A stretch of DNA of 64,000 bases from Chlamydiales bacterium (GTDB lineage Bacteria > Chlamydiota > Chlamydiia > Chlamydiales > JAJFMA01), in the NCBI GenBank assembly GCA_030679955.1, contig JAUXSF010000009.1, positions 1-64,000 of the forward strand, read 5' to 3'. The position numbers were made by a program, and so were the translations under genes. The notes below the pieces were generated by a model, which did not search any database, had not been told where the DNA came from, and worked only from the letters and a program-made list of their open reading frames with translations. Shown here piece after piece: positions 8,907-20,906 of the stretch. Position 1 is the stretch's first letter. Every line of letters begins with the position of its first letter.

Positions 8907-10322
8907 CTATTGAGTAGCCCTTTTTAAGCTACCTGCGTTAGAGAGCCTAGCTCTCACTTCCTCAGGAATAAGATTAATTAGGTTTGTTAACTGTATGACC
9001 AAACCAGAACGGCCCAAAGCTTCCTGAGAAGCTAACGACAGCAATTCTGCAGCGTTTCTAGGCGTCAGGTGTCCTAGTAGGATCGCCATGGATTTTCTCG
9101 ATTCTAATCCATACTGTTGTGCAGCATAAAGCAACACCTTTACTGCTAAGTCTGGGTTGATTTGAGCGTACACTGTGGCCAACGTAGCAAGATCGACCCC
9201 ATGCTGTTCATTGAAATAACCATGGAGTTGCGACGCATCTAACTGATTTAATAAAGCTGTTATGTGTATCAAATCATCAGGTTCAGCAGCAGCAAGAATA
9301 GCCGATAAGCATGGTTTTCGTAAATCCTTGAACATAGTCCACACCTGACAAGCAGGAATGGGAGCTCCTGCTGCAGCCTGGATCCTTTCGCCCACAATTG
9401 CCAAGATCTTTGCAGCAAACATAGTGTCCAGGCAATTAAATATACTCGGTATCCGAGATCGCACTGCGTTCTTTTGATTCATATGTTCTTTAAGCTGACG
9501 AGCCTCATCCGTGCTTTGCAGTACATATTCTATGTGAGTTTGCTGTGTATTACCCGCCTCTTGGTTTTGCTGCGCAAATAGTGCGTATATTTGTCGCTGC
9601 TCATCAATCCTATTCGGTTGAGGTCTTTGCTCCAAGTCAGTACACGCCTGGCTTATTATTTCAAACGCTCGAGGAGCTCCAGTTGCCTCCAAAACTTTAG
9701 CCATATTTGTGCATAAAGGAAGTGGATAACCAAGTAGCAAGGAGGATGCATATTCGTTATTAAGCGACCCAAACAGCTGACCGAGAAAAGGGCATATACT
9801 AGGGTCGGCATTAAGAGCATGGCAAAAAAAGGAACTCGTTTGTGAAACATCGAATCCAGAACTCAATAAAAATTTCAGTGCTACGTTTATGTCTAGCGCA
9901 CTAAACAGGGCCAAAAAGTCCTTTTGAACAGTACCGCCGACAACGCAGGCAGCATTCAAAATTGAACCTCCAGTATCTAACGATGCCAGTAAATCAACCG
10001 TAATTTTGCGATCAATATGGGATTCGGAAGCAAGCATCTGTGCCGCATCTAAAGGATTCATCTGTCTTATGATATTTGCTGCAACAGCCGGGTTAAGATG
10101 TATAAATCCCGATGCTGATAGCTCCCTAGACTCTGTTGAAAATGAAGGTAAGCCTGTTAATGGCTGCGCTATGCGGTTTTGTAGTGACCTCACCTCACCT
10201 TGAGTGAGCTGTATAACGGCAACACAAACACCACTTGGTGTCGCATTATTTTCTTCAGCACCCGTGACAGGAGAGGTTATATCAAAAGAAACTATAGAAT
10301 CCTTTTTATCATTTACATACAC
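8907..10322 (-). CDS. Unrecognised helical-repeat protein
   Basis: 471 residues, no recognised family. It is almost entirely amphipathic helix with recurring units such as LNPAVAANIIRQMNPLDAAQ near 75-95 and INPDLAVKVLLYA near 385, which recall the helical repeats of MgtE N-terminal and FliG middle domains. There is no signal peptide and no clear transmembrane segment. The start is GTG (10320-10322) with AAAGGA eight bases upstream; the nearby ATG triplets are out of frame. It converges with the OTU gene 90 bp away. A role as a scaffold or effector is inference from the islet it sits in. Confidence 0.6.
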   Translation of the reverse strand: MYVNDKKDSIVSFDITSPVTGAEENNATPSGVCVAVIQLTQGEVRSLQNRIAQPLTGLPSFSTESRELSASGFIHLNPAVAANIIRQMNPLDAAQMLASESHIDRKITVDLLASLDTGGSILNAACVVGGTVQKDFLALFSALDINVALKFLLSSGFDVSQTSSFFCHALNADPSICPFLGQLFGSLNNEYASSLLLGYPLPLCTNMAKVLEATGAPRAFEIISQACTDLEQRPQPNRIDEQRQIYALFAQQNQEAGNTQQTHIEYVLQSTDEARQLKEHMNQKNAVRSRIPSIFNCLDTMFAAKILAIVGERIQAAAGAPIPACQVWTMFKDLRKPCLSAILAAAEPDDLIHITALLNQLDASQLHGYFNEQHGVDLATLATVYAQINPDLAVKVLLYAAQQYGLESRKSMAILLGHLTPRNAAELLSLASQEALGRSGLVIQLTNLINLIPEEVRARLSNAGSLKRATQ

Positions 10323-10640
10323 GACATAAATCCTTTGTTTATTTCATACCGCAAAGATTGTTACATATTTATAATTCCATCGCAATAGTTCGGATTAGTT
10401 TTTAGTAGTTACTTCTGAAATGCGGTATTCAGCCCCGGTGGTTCAGTTAACCCAACATAGGTAACACTTTTGACGCCCCTTCGATTCTAAGAAGAAAAGT
10501 CGTAAAAATTAAGTTGATCACGTTGAGCGAAACGAAAGTTTCGGTAAGGCAAAAATGGCAGCCGATCGCGGGAAGAACGACATAAAAATATTGCAATAGC
10601 AACTTCTGCAGTTTTCTTTCAGTCCCCGGCAGTCCATTAA
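10323..10640. other. Intergenic stretch between helical-repeat gene and IS remnant
   Basis: No gene is supported. It contains the motif cacgttgagcgaaacgaaag near 10520, one of three variants of a dispersed TTGAGCGAAGCGG sequence also found near 13655 and 51353. The rest shows no structure I can read. Confidence 0.5.
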
Positions 10641-10917
10641 AACTCGGATGGCTACCTATCTCGCAGCTCGCTGAGACCCTAGAGCTCGTCTTAGATATTT
10701 TTTTCGCTATTTTTCCTTAGCTAGAGGAGATCTCTATGATAGTTGAAATCATCACCCTCTATTGCATCTGCGGCGATCTACTTAAGGCTCTGGGGTACAC
10801 GGACGACCCACGATGCAAATGGGTCGCCGAAGTCATGACTCTCGTCGCAGCACTGTACTTTGGAGGCAACATTCAGCAGGACACTTTTCCCCTAATATTG
10901 TGACTCGCTCTGCCCTA
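10641..10917 (+). mobile_element. Internally deleted remnant of the IS982-like element
   Basis: The left end aactcggatggctacctatc (10641-10660) matches the intact IS terminal repeat at 18 of 20 positions. The transposase start follows with its ribosome binding site (tagaggaga, ATG at about 10737) and continues in homology until about 10880. It then jumps to the last part of the transposase gene (acttttcccctaatattgtg) and stops near 10917, with no right terminal repeat. It is a non-functional relic that ends inside the neighbouring MORN gene. Confidence 0.88.
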
Positions 10918-11926
10918 CTATGCCCATAACCATGACGTTTCCCAGCCTTTACTTCTCCATACGTTTGCCAGTGCGATGGGATATCTTGACTGATACCGTC
11001 CAAGAGACCATTGACTAAAGCGCTATCCTGACGTGTGCTGTTAGGTAAATAACTGATATTACCGTGAATTGGTCGTTTTTGAATTCTCCGGAAAGGAGTA
11101 CCATTTGCAAGTGACAGGGTGCCCATTCCTTGCTGCTTTCTGTCTACCAAAGCCCCTTTGTAAAACCGTCTGGGGCGATCTGCGTTCCAAAATGCAATAG
11201 ACCTTTGATGAATTGACCTTTGTAAAGATTTCCTTCAGGAGAGATTAGCTCGCCCTCTCCGTGGTATAATCCAAACTCAAAAGTTCCCTTATACCTCTCG
11301 CCGTTTCGTTTATACTGGATCCCATAACCATGGTATTGATTGTCTTTCAGTGCTCCCTCATAACACAGATGTCCATCTTTGCCGAAAATCTTGCCGTTAA
11401 CAAACACGTTATTGACAAACTCTCCATCATGAATTTCTCCAGTCACAATAGGTTTCCTAACACCTTTACCATGCATACAACCATTTTGCACTTCACCCTC
11501 ATAAGTACAAACGTTGTTGCAAAAGTACTTCCCCTGACCATGAGGGTTACCGCCAACAAATGCCCCCGTAAACTTCACGCCCTCCCTTACATAGTGTTGA
11601 GTTCCCTCACCATTTGGGACACCGTTTTGCACAAAACCGTCGTATAGAACATTACCATTGTTATCCGTAATAATGCCTTTCCCGTTAGGAACTCCATTGA
11701 TGGTTTCGCCTCGATAGAAAATGTTTCCGCGTAACCGTATTTGTTCCGGCCTTGGGATATTAAAAGAGGGGCTTGAAATTCGTACCGCTGTATAAGCTGC
11801 TGTAGCCCCCTCATACATCTGTGTCGATGGAGGAGAAGGAAAAGGGCTATTCGTATTTATGTTATCTGAAAAATAGTCCGGCGTGTTCAGTGAGAGTGAA
11901 TTGCCATTAGGCTTGATAGGATGCAT
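10918..11926 (-). pseudogene. MORN-repeat protein gene, frameshifted and truncated
   Basis: The first 260 codons (11926-11144) encode about nine MORN repeats (YxGxxxNGxxHGxG pattern), for example NPHGQGKYF and QYHGYGIQYKRNGERYKG. MORN repeats in bacteria often serve as host-membrane or scaffold modules. The frame ends at ...GFTKGLW-stop (11144), but reading resumes at once in another frame as VDRKQQGMGTLSLANG. One missing G near 11147 explains this. The second part is cut off near 10918 by the IS remnant. The start ATG has GGAAAG five bases upstream. The 260-residue product may still be made. It differs from the four MORN paralogues at 29-32 kb, lacking their N-terminal coiled coil and FCDG motif. 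Confidence 0.8.
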
Positions 11927-12101
11927 ATAAACTTTCCGATTTTATTGGGTTGAGATATAGTCACAAAAGGCAGATGTAGCTTTCCCACTAGAGTTCTAAT
12001 GGATCCTGCGGACAGCTTCTGGCGCTGCCCGCTCTTTTAGGAGTAGCTGCAACGTTTTATTCGTTGCCAATCGCTACAATCCGGCTAGCCCTCTACTTTG
12101 A

Positions 12102-13214
12102 TTAGGGATCAATAAGTGATCCATTACCTAATACTAAATGAGCAAGACCTTGCAAAACCTGAGTATGCGCTAGTCGCCACCCTGGACACTGGTTAGGACC
12201 CGTACCAAAAGGCAAATACTTTAAGCGTGGTAGATGTTCGGAGTTATACATCGCAAATCTATTAGGGTTAAACTGCTCAGGATTTTCTCCTACTAGCTCA
12301 GGATCCTTACCTAAATCTGATATTCTAAAGTAAATGACCTCGCGATTCGGCGTGACACGCCGCAAGTCACCCCCAGTAGTGAACCGAAGGCCCTCTTTTA
12401 CGATGTCACATAATTTTTTATTTTGACTTGCTGCGATCCATAACGGACCATCAGCTTCAAGCAACTCCTTCCGAATTGTCGCAAGGGTATCCTTGTCGCA
12501 CATGGTATAGGTCAAGTCAATCCATAGCCCAATCTGTGCATTAGCGTTTATTGCGAAATTGATCACGGATAAAATCTCTCTGTCCGAAAACCCCTCTCCA
12601 CGCATAGCATCAGTTAGTTCCAATCCATTTTGGTTTCGAAGCAATCTTACGGCTCCCCATTCTGAATAATGACCAAGATCCTCCCTGCTAAATGGAGTTA
12701 GGGTTGCAACGTATGCGGCAGCTTCCTCATTCATTCGAGCGAGATTCTTTGGACAAAAAATATGGTGAGCTAAAAATCTATGAAAGCTTTGAATTTTCTC
12801 CTTTGAAAATGAAGTGAAAGCATCTATGCGTCCCTTAATAAGCTCTGGATCAAATTTAGACTGAAGGTATTCAGTGACAAAATCGGAACGTACTTCCTCC
12901 CCAAAAAGGTCATCATTAAGATCATCATTTACAAACACGTCTCCATTAATGGGATTGGCCAACACTTTTTCTATTTCTGCAAGATTGGTGTATTCGTTCT
13001 TTAAGACTTGGCGTGCGGCTCGTTCAACTGAACCCATGCCTACATCCAGCTTTTGTGCTGGATAATCGTCACGGACAACATCGGCTAGTAACTCCGCCTG
13101 GCTTCTTACCGACCAATAGTTTACTAATCTGGATGAAAATTTCATTACTTGATCAATAGGATTCATTACTTGATACTTTAAAAAACGATCGAAACCAAAA
13201 ACATACACGTCCAT
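12102..13214 (-). CDS. Cytochrome P450
   Basis: Heme-thiolate monooxygenase of 370 residues. Hallmarks appear in the right order: ExxR of the K helix (EGLR), a PERF-like segment (PEQFNPNRF), and the heme loop FGTGPNQCPGWRLA with the proximal Cys about 27 residues from the end. The I-helix acid-Thr pair is not clear. At 370 residues it is slightly short for the family. The open frame begins with GTG at 13220, but TTAGGAG is spaced correctly for the ATG at 13212-13214, chosen here. No ferredoxin or reductase partner is adjacent; a 2Fe-2S ferredoxin is at 45.8 kb. P450s are unusual in chlamydiae and the gene lies in the accessory islet, so horizontal transfer is likely. Substrate unknown. Confidence 0.88.
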   Translation of the reverse strand: MDVYVFGFDRFLKYQVMNPIDQVMKFSSRLVNYWSVRSQAELLADVVRDDYPAQKLDVGMGSVERAARQVLKNEYTNLAEIEKVLANPINGDVFVNDDLNDDLFGEEVRSDFVTEYLQSKFDPELIKGRIDAFTSFSKEKIQSFHRFLAHHIFCPKNLARMNEEAAAYVATLTPFSREDLGHYSEWGAVRLLRNQNGLELTDAMRGEGFSDREILSVINFAINANAQIGLWIDLTYTMCDKDTLATIRKELLEADGPLWIAASQNKKLCDIVKEGLRFTTGGDLRRVTPNREVIYFRISDLGKDPELVGENPEQFNPNRFAMYNSEHLPRLKYLPFGTGPNQCPGWRLAHTQVLQGLAHLVLGNGSLIDP

Positions 13215-13708
13215 TATCACTCCTAAAAAAACTATTTATTATATAATTAAAAAATATAGGATAATTTGCGAAAATCATATAAATGCATTCAACATTCTTT
13301 GCTGCTTGCCTTATTTTCTCACAAAAGATCTACTATATACTTAGAGGCAGGTTATATCAGTATTACGCTAGCTTTTTCACTTGCCATACTATTCAGCCGA
13401 TTTTACTAATACCATATTAATTTATCTTTATTTTTAAAAATATAATATCAATATAAACAAACCTGTATTTAAATTCAAATATAATATAATTTAACTTAAC
13501 GAAAATACTAATCGATTATAGGGGTTTTTAAGGGCGCTAACTTGATCTTCCCAAAATAAGGCTGGAACTGAGTCTGTCACCTTGTCAGCATGGACCTAGT
13601 GAACATCCAACCCAGTGCTACCGTGGCTGGGAACAAAGGTCCCCAAGTTAATGACATTGAGCGAAGCGGGGGCCTGGGTGAATGCAAAAGAGCAACCGAG
13701 TCCTACCA
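13215..13708. other. Intergenic stretch between P450 and holB
   Basis: The half nearest the P450 gene is strongly AT-rich and probably holds its promoter. The half near holB is more balanced and contains the dispersed motif gacattgagcgaagcggggg at about 13653. No open frame or RNA gene is supported. Confidence 0.5.
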
Positions 13709-13714
13709 GGTCCA

Positions 13715-14797
13715 TTAAATAAGATCTAACTTTAGTAGAAGACTTTCTAGGGTGCTGCGGATAGAGCTAGAGCGTTGAATATTAGTACGTGCTTCCACGA
13801 CAGCTTCTTGAACATCTTTTAGTGGGCGATTTCGCCCGCACTGAAAAGCGTGGCGAAGGGGCTCTAAGCGGTCGCGATGAACCAACAAATTCGTGTTGCC
13901 TCCACACCGTAGCAGTTCGAGATCGCGATACCATCCCATAATGACTTCAAAAAGTGCATCGACCTCTTCCCGAACACGCAAGGTTACAGCGCCATCGATT
14001 TCTTTTTGAAAGGCATCACGCTGGGTAGCCGTTAGCTCCTCAAAACCACGCGGGGCGATCTCACTGGTACAAGCTGCGGAAAGGGACTCTTTCAGCGCCT
14101 CAAAGCTGGTGTTAAGGGTGTCCACCACAGTCGCCAAATGCTTATAGGTTGGCAATCTGCCACTCGACAAGGTATCTAGCATGAGATCGCGCTTATTATC
14201 ATCGGGTTGACTTAAAAGGCGCATAGCGCGCCCTATCGAACCGGAGGACCTGGCAGCAATACGTTCCGCTTCCTTAATAGAACAACTGTGTTTTTGTTGT
14301 AAAAAGGCAGCAATTTGTGCTTCTGCTATCGGCTGAAAATAGAGCTTGCGGCAGCGTGACATGACTGTAGGCAGCAGTGCTTGAGGGCTGCTGGAAAGTA
14401 AAATGATTAAAGTATGTGGCGAAGGCTCTTCAAACGTCTTTAGTAGTGCGTTGGCTCCGGTAGAAAGCATGCGATCGGCATCGTGGATAATAAAGACCTT
14501 ATACTTCGCTTCATTGGGCGGCATATGAACTTCATCGTTAAAGGCACGCATCGTATCAATGCTATGCATGGCTAGCTTGCCTTCAGGACGATAAATATGC
14601 AGATCTGGGTGGTTCTCGCGCGTGGTTGCTAACAGATTTTGTGCTAAAGCTGTAGCAAACAGGCTTTTGCCAATACCGTCTGTCCCAGCAAACAACAATG
14701 AGTGTCCTACACGCTCTGTAGAGATCATGCGCAGCAGAAAGGTCTTGATTTCATCGTTGCCGATAATATGGGATAGATCCATCCCGATTACTCCCAT
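13715..14797 (-). CDS. holB: DNA polymerase III delta-prime subunit
   Basis: Clamp-loader subunit that helps place the sliding clamp on DNA. The AAA+ domain is visible: P-loop GTDGIGKS (38-45), the Walker B-like FIIHDADRM, and the SRC motif (MSRCRK) used to contact ATP in a neighbouring subunit. The four-cysteine zinc module of E. coli delta-prime is absent. The frame begins at 14797, overlapping the tmk stop, but a second ATG at 14780-14782 (MDLSHIIGNDE) has GGGAG upstream and may be the real start. It is the last gene of the dciA-gyrB-gyrA-tmk-holB block, an order also seen in Chlamydia. Its 3' end is duplicated at 2769-3394. Confidence 0.93.
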   Translation of the reverse strand: MGVIGMDLSHIIGNDEIKTFLLRMISTERVGHSLLFAGTDGIGKSLFATALAQNLLATTRENHPDLHIYRPEGKLAMHSIDTMRAFNDEVHMPPNEAKYKVFIIHDADRMLSTGANALLKTFEEPSPHTLIILLSSSPQALLPTVMSRCRKLYFQPIAEAQIAAFLQQKHSCSIKEAERIAARSSGSIGRAMRLLSQPDDNKRDLMLDTLSSGRLPTYKHLATVVDTLNTSFEALKESLSAACTSEIAPRGFEELTATQRDAFQKEIDGAVTLRVREEVDALFEVIMGWYRDLELLRCGGNTNLLVHRDRLEPLRHAFQCGRNRPLKDVQEAVVEARTNIQRSSSIRSTLESLLLKLDLI

Positions 14798-15516
14798 CCC
14801 TGTTTTCCGCGATTTAAGCGGTGCTCGACAACCTCTATGACTTCTTCGAAAACATCTTGCTGAGGCTGATGCGCATCAACAATATGAAAGCGGTTCTTTT
14901 CCTTAGAGGCAATATGCAAGAATCCATTGCGGATACGTTCATGGAAGCTTACTTCTTCACTTTCTATGCGATCAGAACCTGCACGAGTAGAAGAAGCGCG
15001 ATGCAAGCCAACATGCGGGGCTACATCGAGGTAAAAGGTAAGGTCAGGAGTCACTCCTTCGCAAATCTGTGTACAGAGCTGACGAACATAGTCCATGCCG
15101 AGGCCTCTGCCAATACCTTGATAGGCTATTGTAGAGTCGTTAAAGCGGTCGCACAGAATGATTTTGCCATCTTCGAGAGCTGGTACGAGAATTTCCTCGA
15201 TATGCTGAGCGCGTGCTGCCAAAAACAGGCACAGTTCAGCTCTGGCACCAATCGTCACATCTTTGGGCGGCATCAGCAATGTGTTGCGTATCATCTCTCC
15301 AAGCGGAGATCCACCTGGCTCACGAGAGCGCAGCACATCATGCCCTTGATCGTCTAAGTAGTCATAAAGAGAGGAGATAAGCGACGACTTACCGGCGCCT
15401 TCGCCACCTTCAAAGGTGACGAAAAGGCCGTTCCATCGCCGCTTTTTCATTTGCCACTTATGTGTCTGCGGCAGAGGCGGTCTCTTAGGTTTCGCTCTCG
15501 TCGTCAACGAGCTCAT
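14788..15516 (-). CDS. tmk: Thymidylate kinase
   Basis: Phosphorylates dTMP to dTDP in the cytoplasm. The P-loop is FEGGEGAGKS (35-44); DRFNDSTIAYQG and the LID region with SDRIESE are typical. Two starts are possible. The first ATG (15516) overlaps the gyrA end by 32 bases and has GAGGA five bases upstream, but adds 22 basic, proline-rich residues outside the usual fold. The ATG at 15448-15450 gives a standard N-terminus but no clear ribosome site. Translational coupling to gyrA is likely either way. Confidence 0.94.
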   Translation of the reverse strand: MSSLTTRAKPKRPPLPQTHKWQMKKRRWNGLFVTFEGGEGAGKSSLISSLYDYLDDQGHDVLRSREPGGSPLGEMIRNTLLMPPKDVTIGARAELCLFLAARAQHIEEILVPALEDGKIILCDRFNDSTIAYQGIGRGLGMDYVRQLCTQICEGVTPDLTFYLDVAPHVGLHRASSTRAGSDRIESEEVSFHERIRNGFLHIASKEKNRFHIVDAHQPQQDVFEEVIEVVEHRLNRGKQGWE

Positions 15517-18043
15517 CTTCTTCCTCTTCCTCGAGATCCTCTACAATTTCGACTTCTTCGCCTTCTGGCAACTCTTCAGGCACCACACTATCTTCTTCTT
15601 CGCTGGTGACACCTTCGAGCTTCTGAACAGCTACGATCATATCATCGTCACGAAGTTTAACGATACGTACACCTTGAGTATTACGTCCCATCACGCGGAG
15701 GTGACTCATGTTGACTCTGATAGTTTGGCCACCAGCGGACATAAGAACCATGCTATCTTCATCGCTAACGCATATAGCGGCAACAACCTTACCATTTCGA
15801 TCGCTGGTGATGATAGAGCGTACGCCCTTACCACCGCGGTTTGTTTGGCGGAAGTCTTCGACTAATGAGCGCTTGCCATGGCCGTGTTCGCACACGATTA
15901 GCAACGATTCATCGCCCTTAACACCTTCCAGGCCAACAACACGGTCATCAACATCTTTCAGTCTGACACCTCTGACACCACGAGCGAGACGTCCCATCGA
16001 ACGCGTTTTACCCTCGTCAAAGCGCACAGCCATACCATTGCGGGTAAATAGCATGATTTGCTGACCTGACCTGACTAAGCGTGCGGCAATAACTTCGTCA
16101 CCATCGTCGATGTTTAGAGCCCACACACCTTTACGGCGTGGGTTGCTAAATTCATCTAGATTAGTCTTCTTCACAACACCACGTGCTGTCGCCATAACCA
16201 CGTAGGCAGCTTCCTCAAAGGTCTCTACACGCAAGATTGTTGCAATGCGCTCATCTTCGCGAATATCTTCCAGCAGGTTGATTAATGGTTTGCCTTTGGA
16301 GCGTCTGCCCGCATCAGGAATCTGCCACACTTTCAGCCAGTAGACACGGCCCAGGTTGGTAAATATCAGTAGATAGTCGTGGGCATTAGCAAAGTAAACG
16401 CCCTTGATGGCATCTGTTTCTTTTTTGAGATGAACTCCCGAAACGCCCTGACCACCGCGACGTTGTTCGCGGAAAGTATCGATCGGCATACGTTTGATAT
16501 AATCATCTTCAGAAATCGTAACGATTGTTGCATCGTTTGGAATAAGGTCTTCGGTATCCATGTCGCCTTCAGCCGGAACGATCAGCGTCTTACGTGGCGA
16601 CTTATGCTTAGCTTGGATTTCCAGAAGCTCTTCCTTAATGATATCGCGAACCATCTTTTCAGAAGCCAATACAGCTTTGTAGTAATCAATCTTCTTCTGA
16701 AGTTCGTCGTATTCGGCCTGAATCTTGTCGCGCTCCAACCCAGTTAATTGGTAAAGGCGTAGATCCAGAACAGCGTTAGCTTGTCTTTCAGAGAAGGTGA
16801 AGCGTTCGATCAATTCCTTACGCGCTTCATCGCGGTCATTACTTGCTTTGATGATGCGGATAACTTCATCCATATGGTCGATGGCTTTAAGGTAGCCCTC
16901 TAACACGTGTGCACGAGCTTCCGCTTTATTTAGCTCGAAGCGTGTACGGCGGCGGATGACGTCAATTCGGTGATCGATCCAAACGCTGATCATACGATGA
17001 ATGTTCATGATGCGAGGACGACCATTGTCCAAAGCTAGCATAATGCAGCCGAAGGTCACCTGCAGATCGCTAAACTTATACAGCTGATTCATGATGACTT
17101 CAGCGATAGCACCCTTCTTCAGGTCGATCACAAGACGCAAGCCATCTTTGTCAGACTCATCGCGAAGGTCGCTAATACCAACAATCGTTTTCTCGTTTGT
17201 CAAGTCAGCGATACGTTCGATCAGGCGTGATTTGTTAACGTTGTAAGGAATTTCATCAACAATCAGACGTTGGCGATCGCCCTCTTTAGCATCCTCAATA
17301 CGGATAACACCACGAAGAATAACGCGTCCACGGCCAGTGTGAAAGGCCTCTTTAACACCGCGGTAACCACATATCAGGCCACCCGTAGGGAAGTCTGGCG
17401 CTGGCATCACTTCCATAATCTGTTCAATGGATGTGTGCGAATCCTCCAAAACTAGCAGTGTCGCATTGATCAATTCATTCAAGTTATGCGGAGGAATATT
17501 CGTCGCCATACCTACGGCAATACCGGATGAACCATTTGACAATAGGTTGGGGAACTTAGCTGGGAAAACAGTAGGCTCTTTCTTGGTCTCGTCGTAGTTC
17601 GGAACCATCTCGACAGTATCTTTATCGAGATCTTCCATTAACTGCACAGCGGCATGTGTCAAACGAGCTTCTGTATAACGCATAGCAGCTGGCGGGTCAC
17701 CGTCGACAGAACCGAAGTTACCCTGACCATCGATCAAGGTATAGCGCATCATCCAATCCTGGGCCATTCGGACTAGAGTAGGATAGATGACTTGCTCACC
17801 GTGTGGGTGGTAGTCACCGGATGTGTCACCGGCAATCTTCGCGCACTTACGGTGTTTACCGCCTGGGCTGAGGTTTAGCTGGCGCATCGCGAACAAAATA
17901 CGTCTTTGCGATGGCTTCAGACCGTCGCGCGCATCGGGTAACGCTCGCGAGATGATGACGGACATGGAGTAGCGTAGATAGCTCTCCTTCATCTCGTCTT
18001 CCACGTTACGTGGTACAATAATCTCGCTGGTAGTGTCAGCCAT
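15485..18043 (-). CDS. gyrA: DNA gyrase subunit A
   Basis: Breakage-reunion subunit of gyrase, 852 residues. The catalytic Tyr is 123 (AAMRYTEARL). A GyrA-box variant QRRGGQG opens the C-terminal beta-pinwheel, which identifies gyrase rather than topoisomerase IV. The tail is strongly acidic (runs of Glu and Asp). In the quinolone region the order is HPHGEQVIYP, so positions equivalent to E. coli Ser83 and Asp87 are Gln84 and Pro88. The start ATG has AGAGG seven bases upstream. It follows gyrB by 58 bp and overlaps tmk. Confidence 0.97.
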   Translation of the reverse strand: MADTTSEIIVPRNVEDEMKESYLRYSMSVIISRALPDARDGLKPSQRRILFAMRQLNLSPGGKHRKCAKIAGDTSGDYHPHGEQVIYPTLVRMAQDWMMRYTLIDGQGNFGSVDGDPPAAMRYTEARLTHAAVQLMEDLDKDTVEMVPNYDETKKEPTVFPAKFPNLLSNGSSGIAVGMATNIPPHNLNELINATLLVLEDSHTSIEQIMEVMPAPDFPTGGLICGYRGVKEAFHTGRGRVILRGVIRIEDAKEGDRQRLIVDEIPYNVNKSRLIERIADLTNEKTIVGISDLRDESDKDGLRLVIDLKKGAIAEVIMNQLYKFSDLQVTFGCIMLALDNGRPRIMNIHRMISVWIDHRIDVIRRRTRFELNKAEARAHVLEGYLKAIDHMDEVIRIIKASNDRDEARKELIERFTFSERQANAVLDLRLYQLTGLERDKIQAEYDELQKKIDYYKAVLASEKMVRDIIKEELLEIQAKHKSPRKTLIVPAEGDMDTEDLIPNDATIVTISEDDYIKRMPIDTFREQRRGGQGVSGVHLKKETDAIKGVYFANAHDYLLIFTNLGRVYWLKVWQIPDAGRRSKGKPLINLLEDIREDERIATILRVETFEEAAYVVMATARGVVKKTNLDEFSNPRRKGVWALNIDDGDEVIAARLVRSGQQIMLFTRNGMAVRFDEGKTRSMGRLARGVRGVRLKDVDDRVVGLEGVKGDESLLIVCEHGHGKRSLVEDFRQTNRGGKGVRSIITSDRNGKVVAAICVSDEDSMVLMSAGGQTIRVNMSHLRVMGRNTQGVRIVKLRDDDMIVAVQKLEGVTSEEEDSVVPEELPEGEEVEIVEDLEEEEEDELVDDESET

Positions 18044-18101
18044 AATGTCCTCTATGCAGTGATCTTACTAAATGGTCTAAGGGCGCCTTACAAGCTCTCT
18101 C

Positions 18102-20579
<2,478 letters not shown>

Positions 20580-20906
20580 CTAGCTCATTCGAAAAACGAT
20601 ATCATAAACAGCTGTATTGGGCAGCTGACGGCGTAATGCCGTCAAAAGTCGGGGTTTTTCACGCTGGCTTAATAGGCTGTGCAGTGTGGAATTTTTTACC
20701 CGAACGAGCAACACCCCTGAAGTGAAGGAAATGGCTTCAGTCATCTTAGCCACCGCACTTCCTACTACCACAGACCATGCCTTCAGGACTAGGTCTGGAC
20801 GTTCTTGCACTGTCGCATTAATGCCACGCAAAATGGCTGGTGCCACTTCACGCAACTGATGCGTGGTCAGTCCGGATCCGTCGTAGTTTTTGGGAGTTCT
20901 TTTCAC
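20580..20906 (-). CDS. dciA: DUF721/DciA-like protein
   Basis: 108 residues. The central segment LVLKAWSVVVGSAVAKMTEAI and the L-L-V-R-V-x-N-S-T-L-H-S-L-L run match the DUF721 family, whose member DciA helps load the replicative helicase in bacteria without DnaC. It opens the gyrB-gyrA-tmk-holB block, the same position as CT191 in Chlamydia. The start is GTG (20904-20906); its ribosome site is weak. The helicase-loader role is inferred from the family. Confidence 0.8.
   Translation of the reverse strand: MKRTPKNYDGSGLTTHQLREVAPAILRGINATVQERPDLVLKAWSVVVGSAVAKMTEAISFTSGVLLVRVKNSTLHSLLSQREKPRLLTALRRQLPNTAVYDIVFRMS

Noticed and set aside
2769-14335. Integrative element with its own integrase
   Set aside because: No integrase or recombinase gene is present inside the islet; only an IS remnant.
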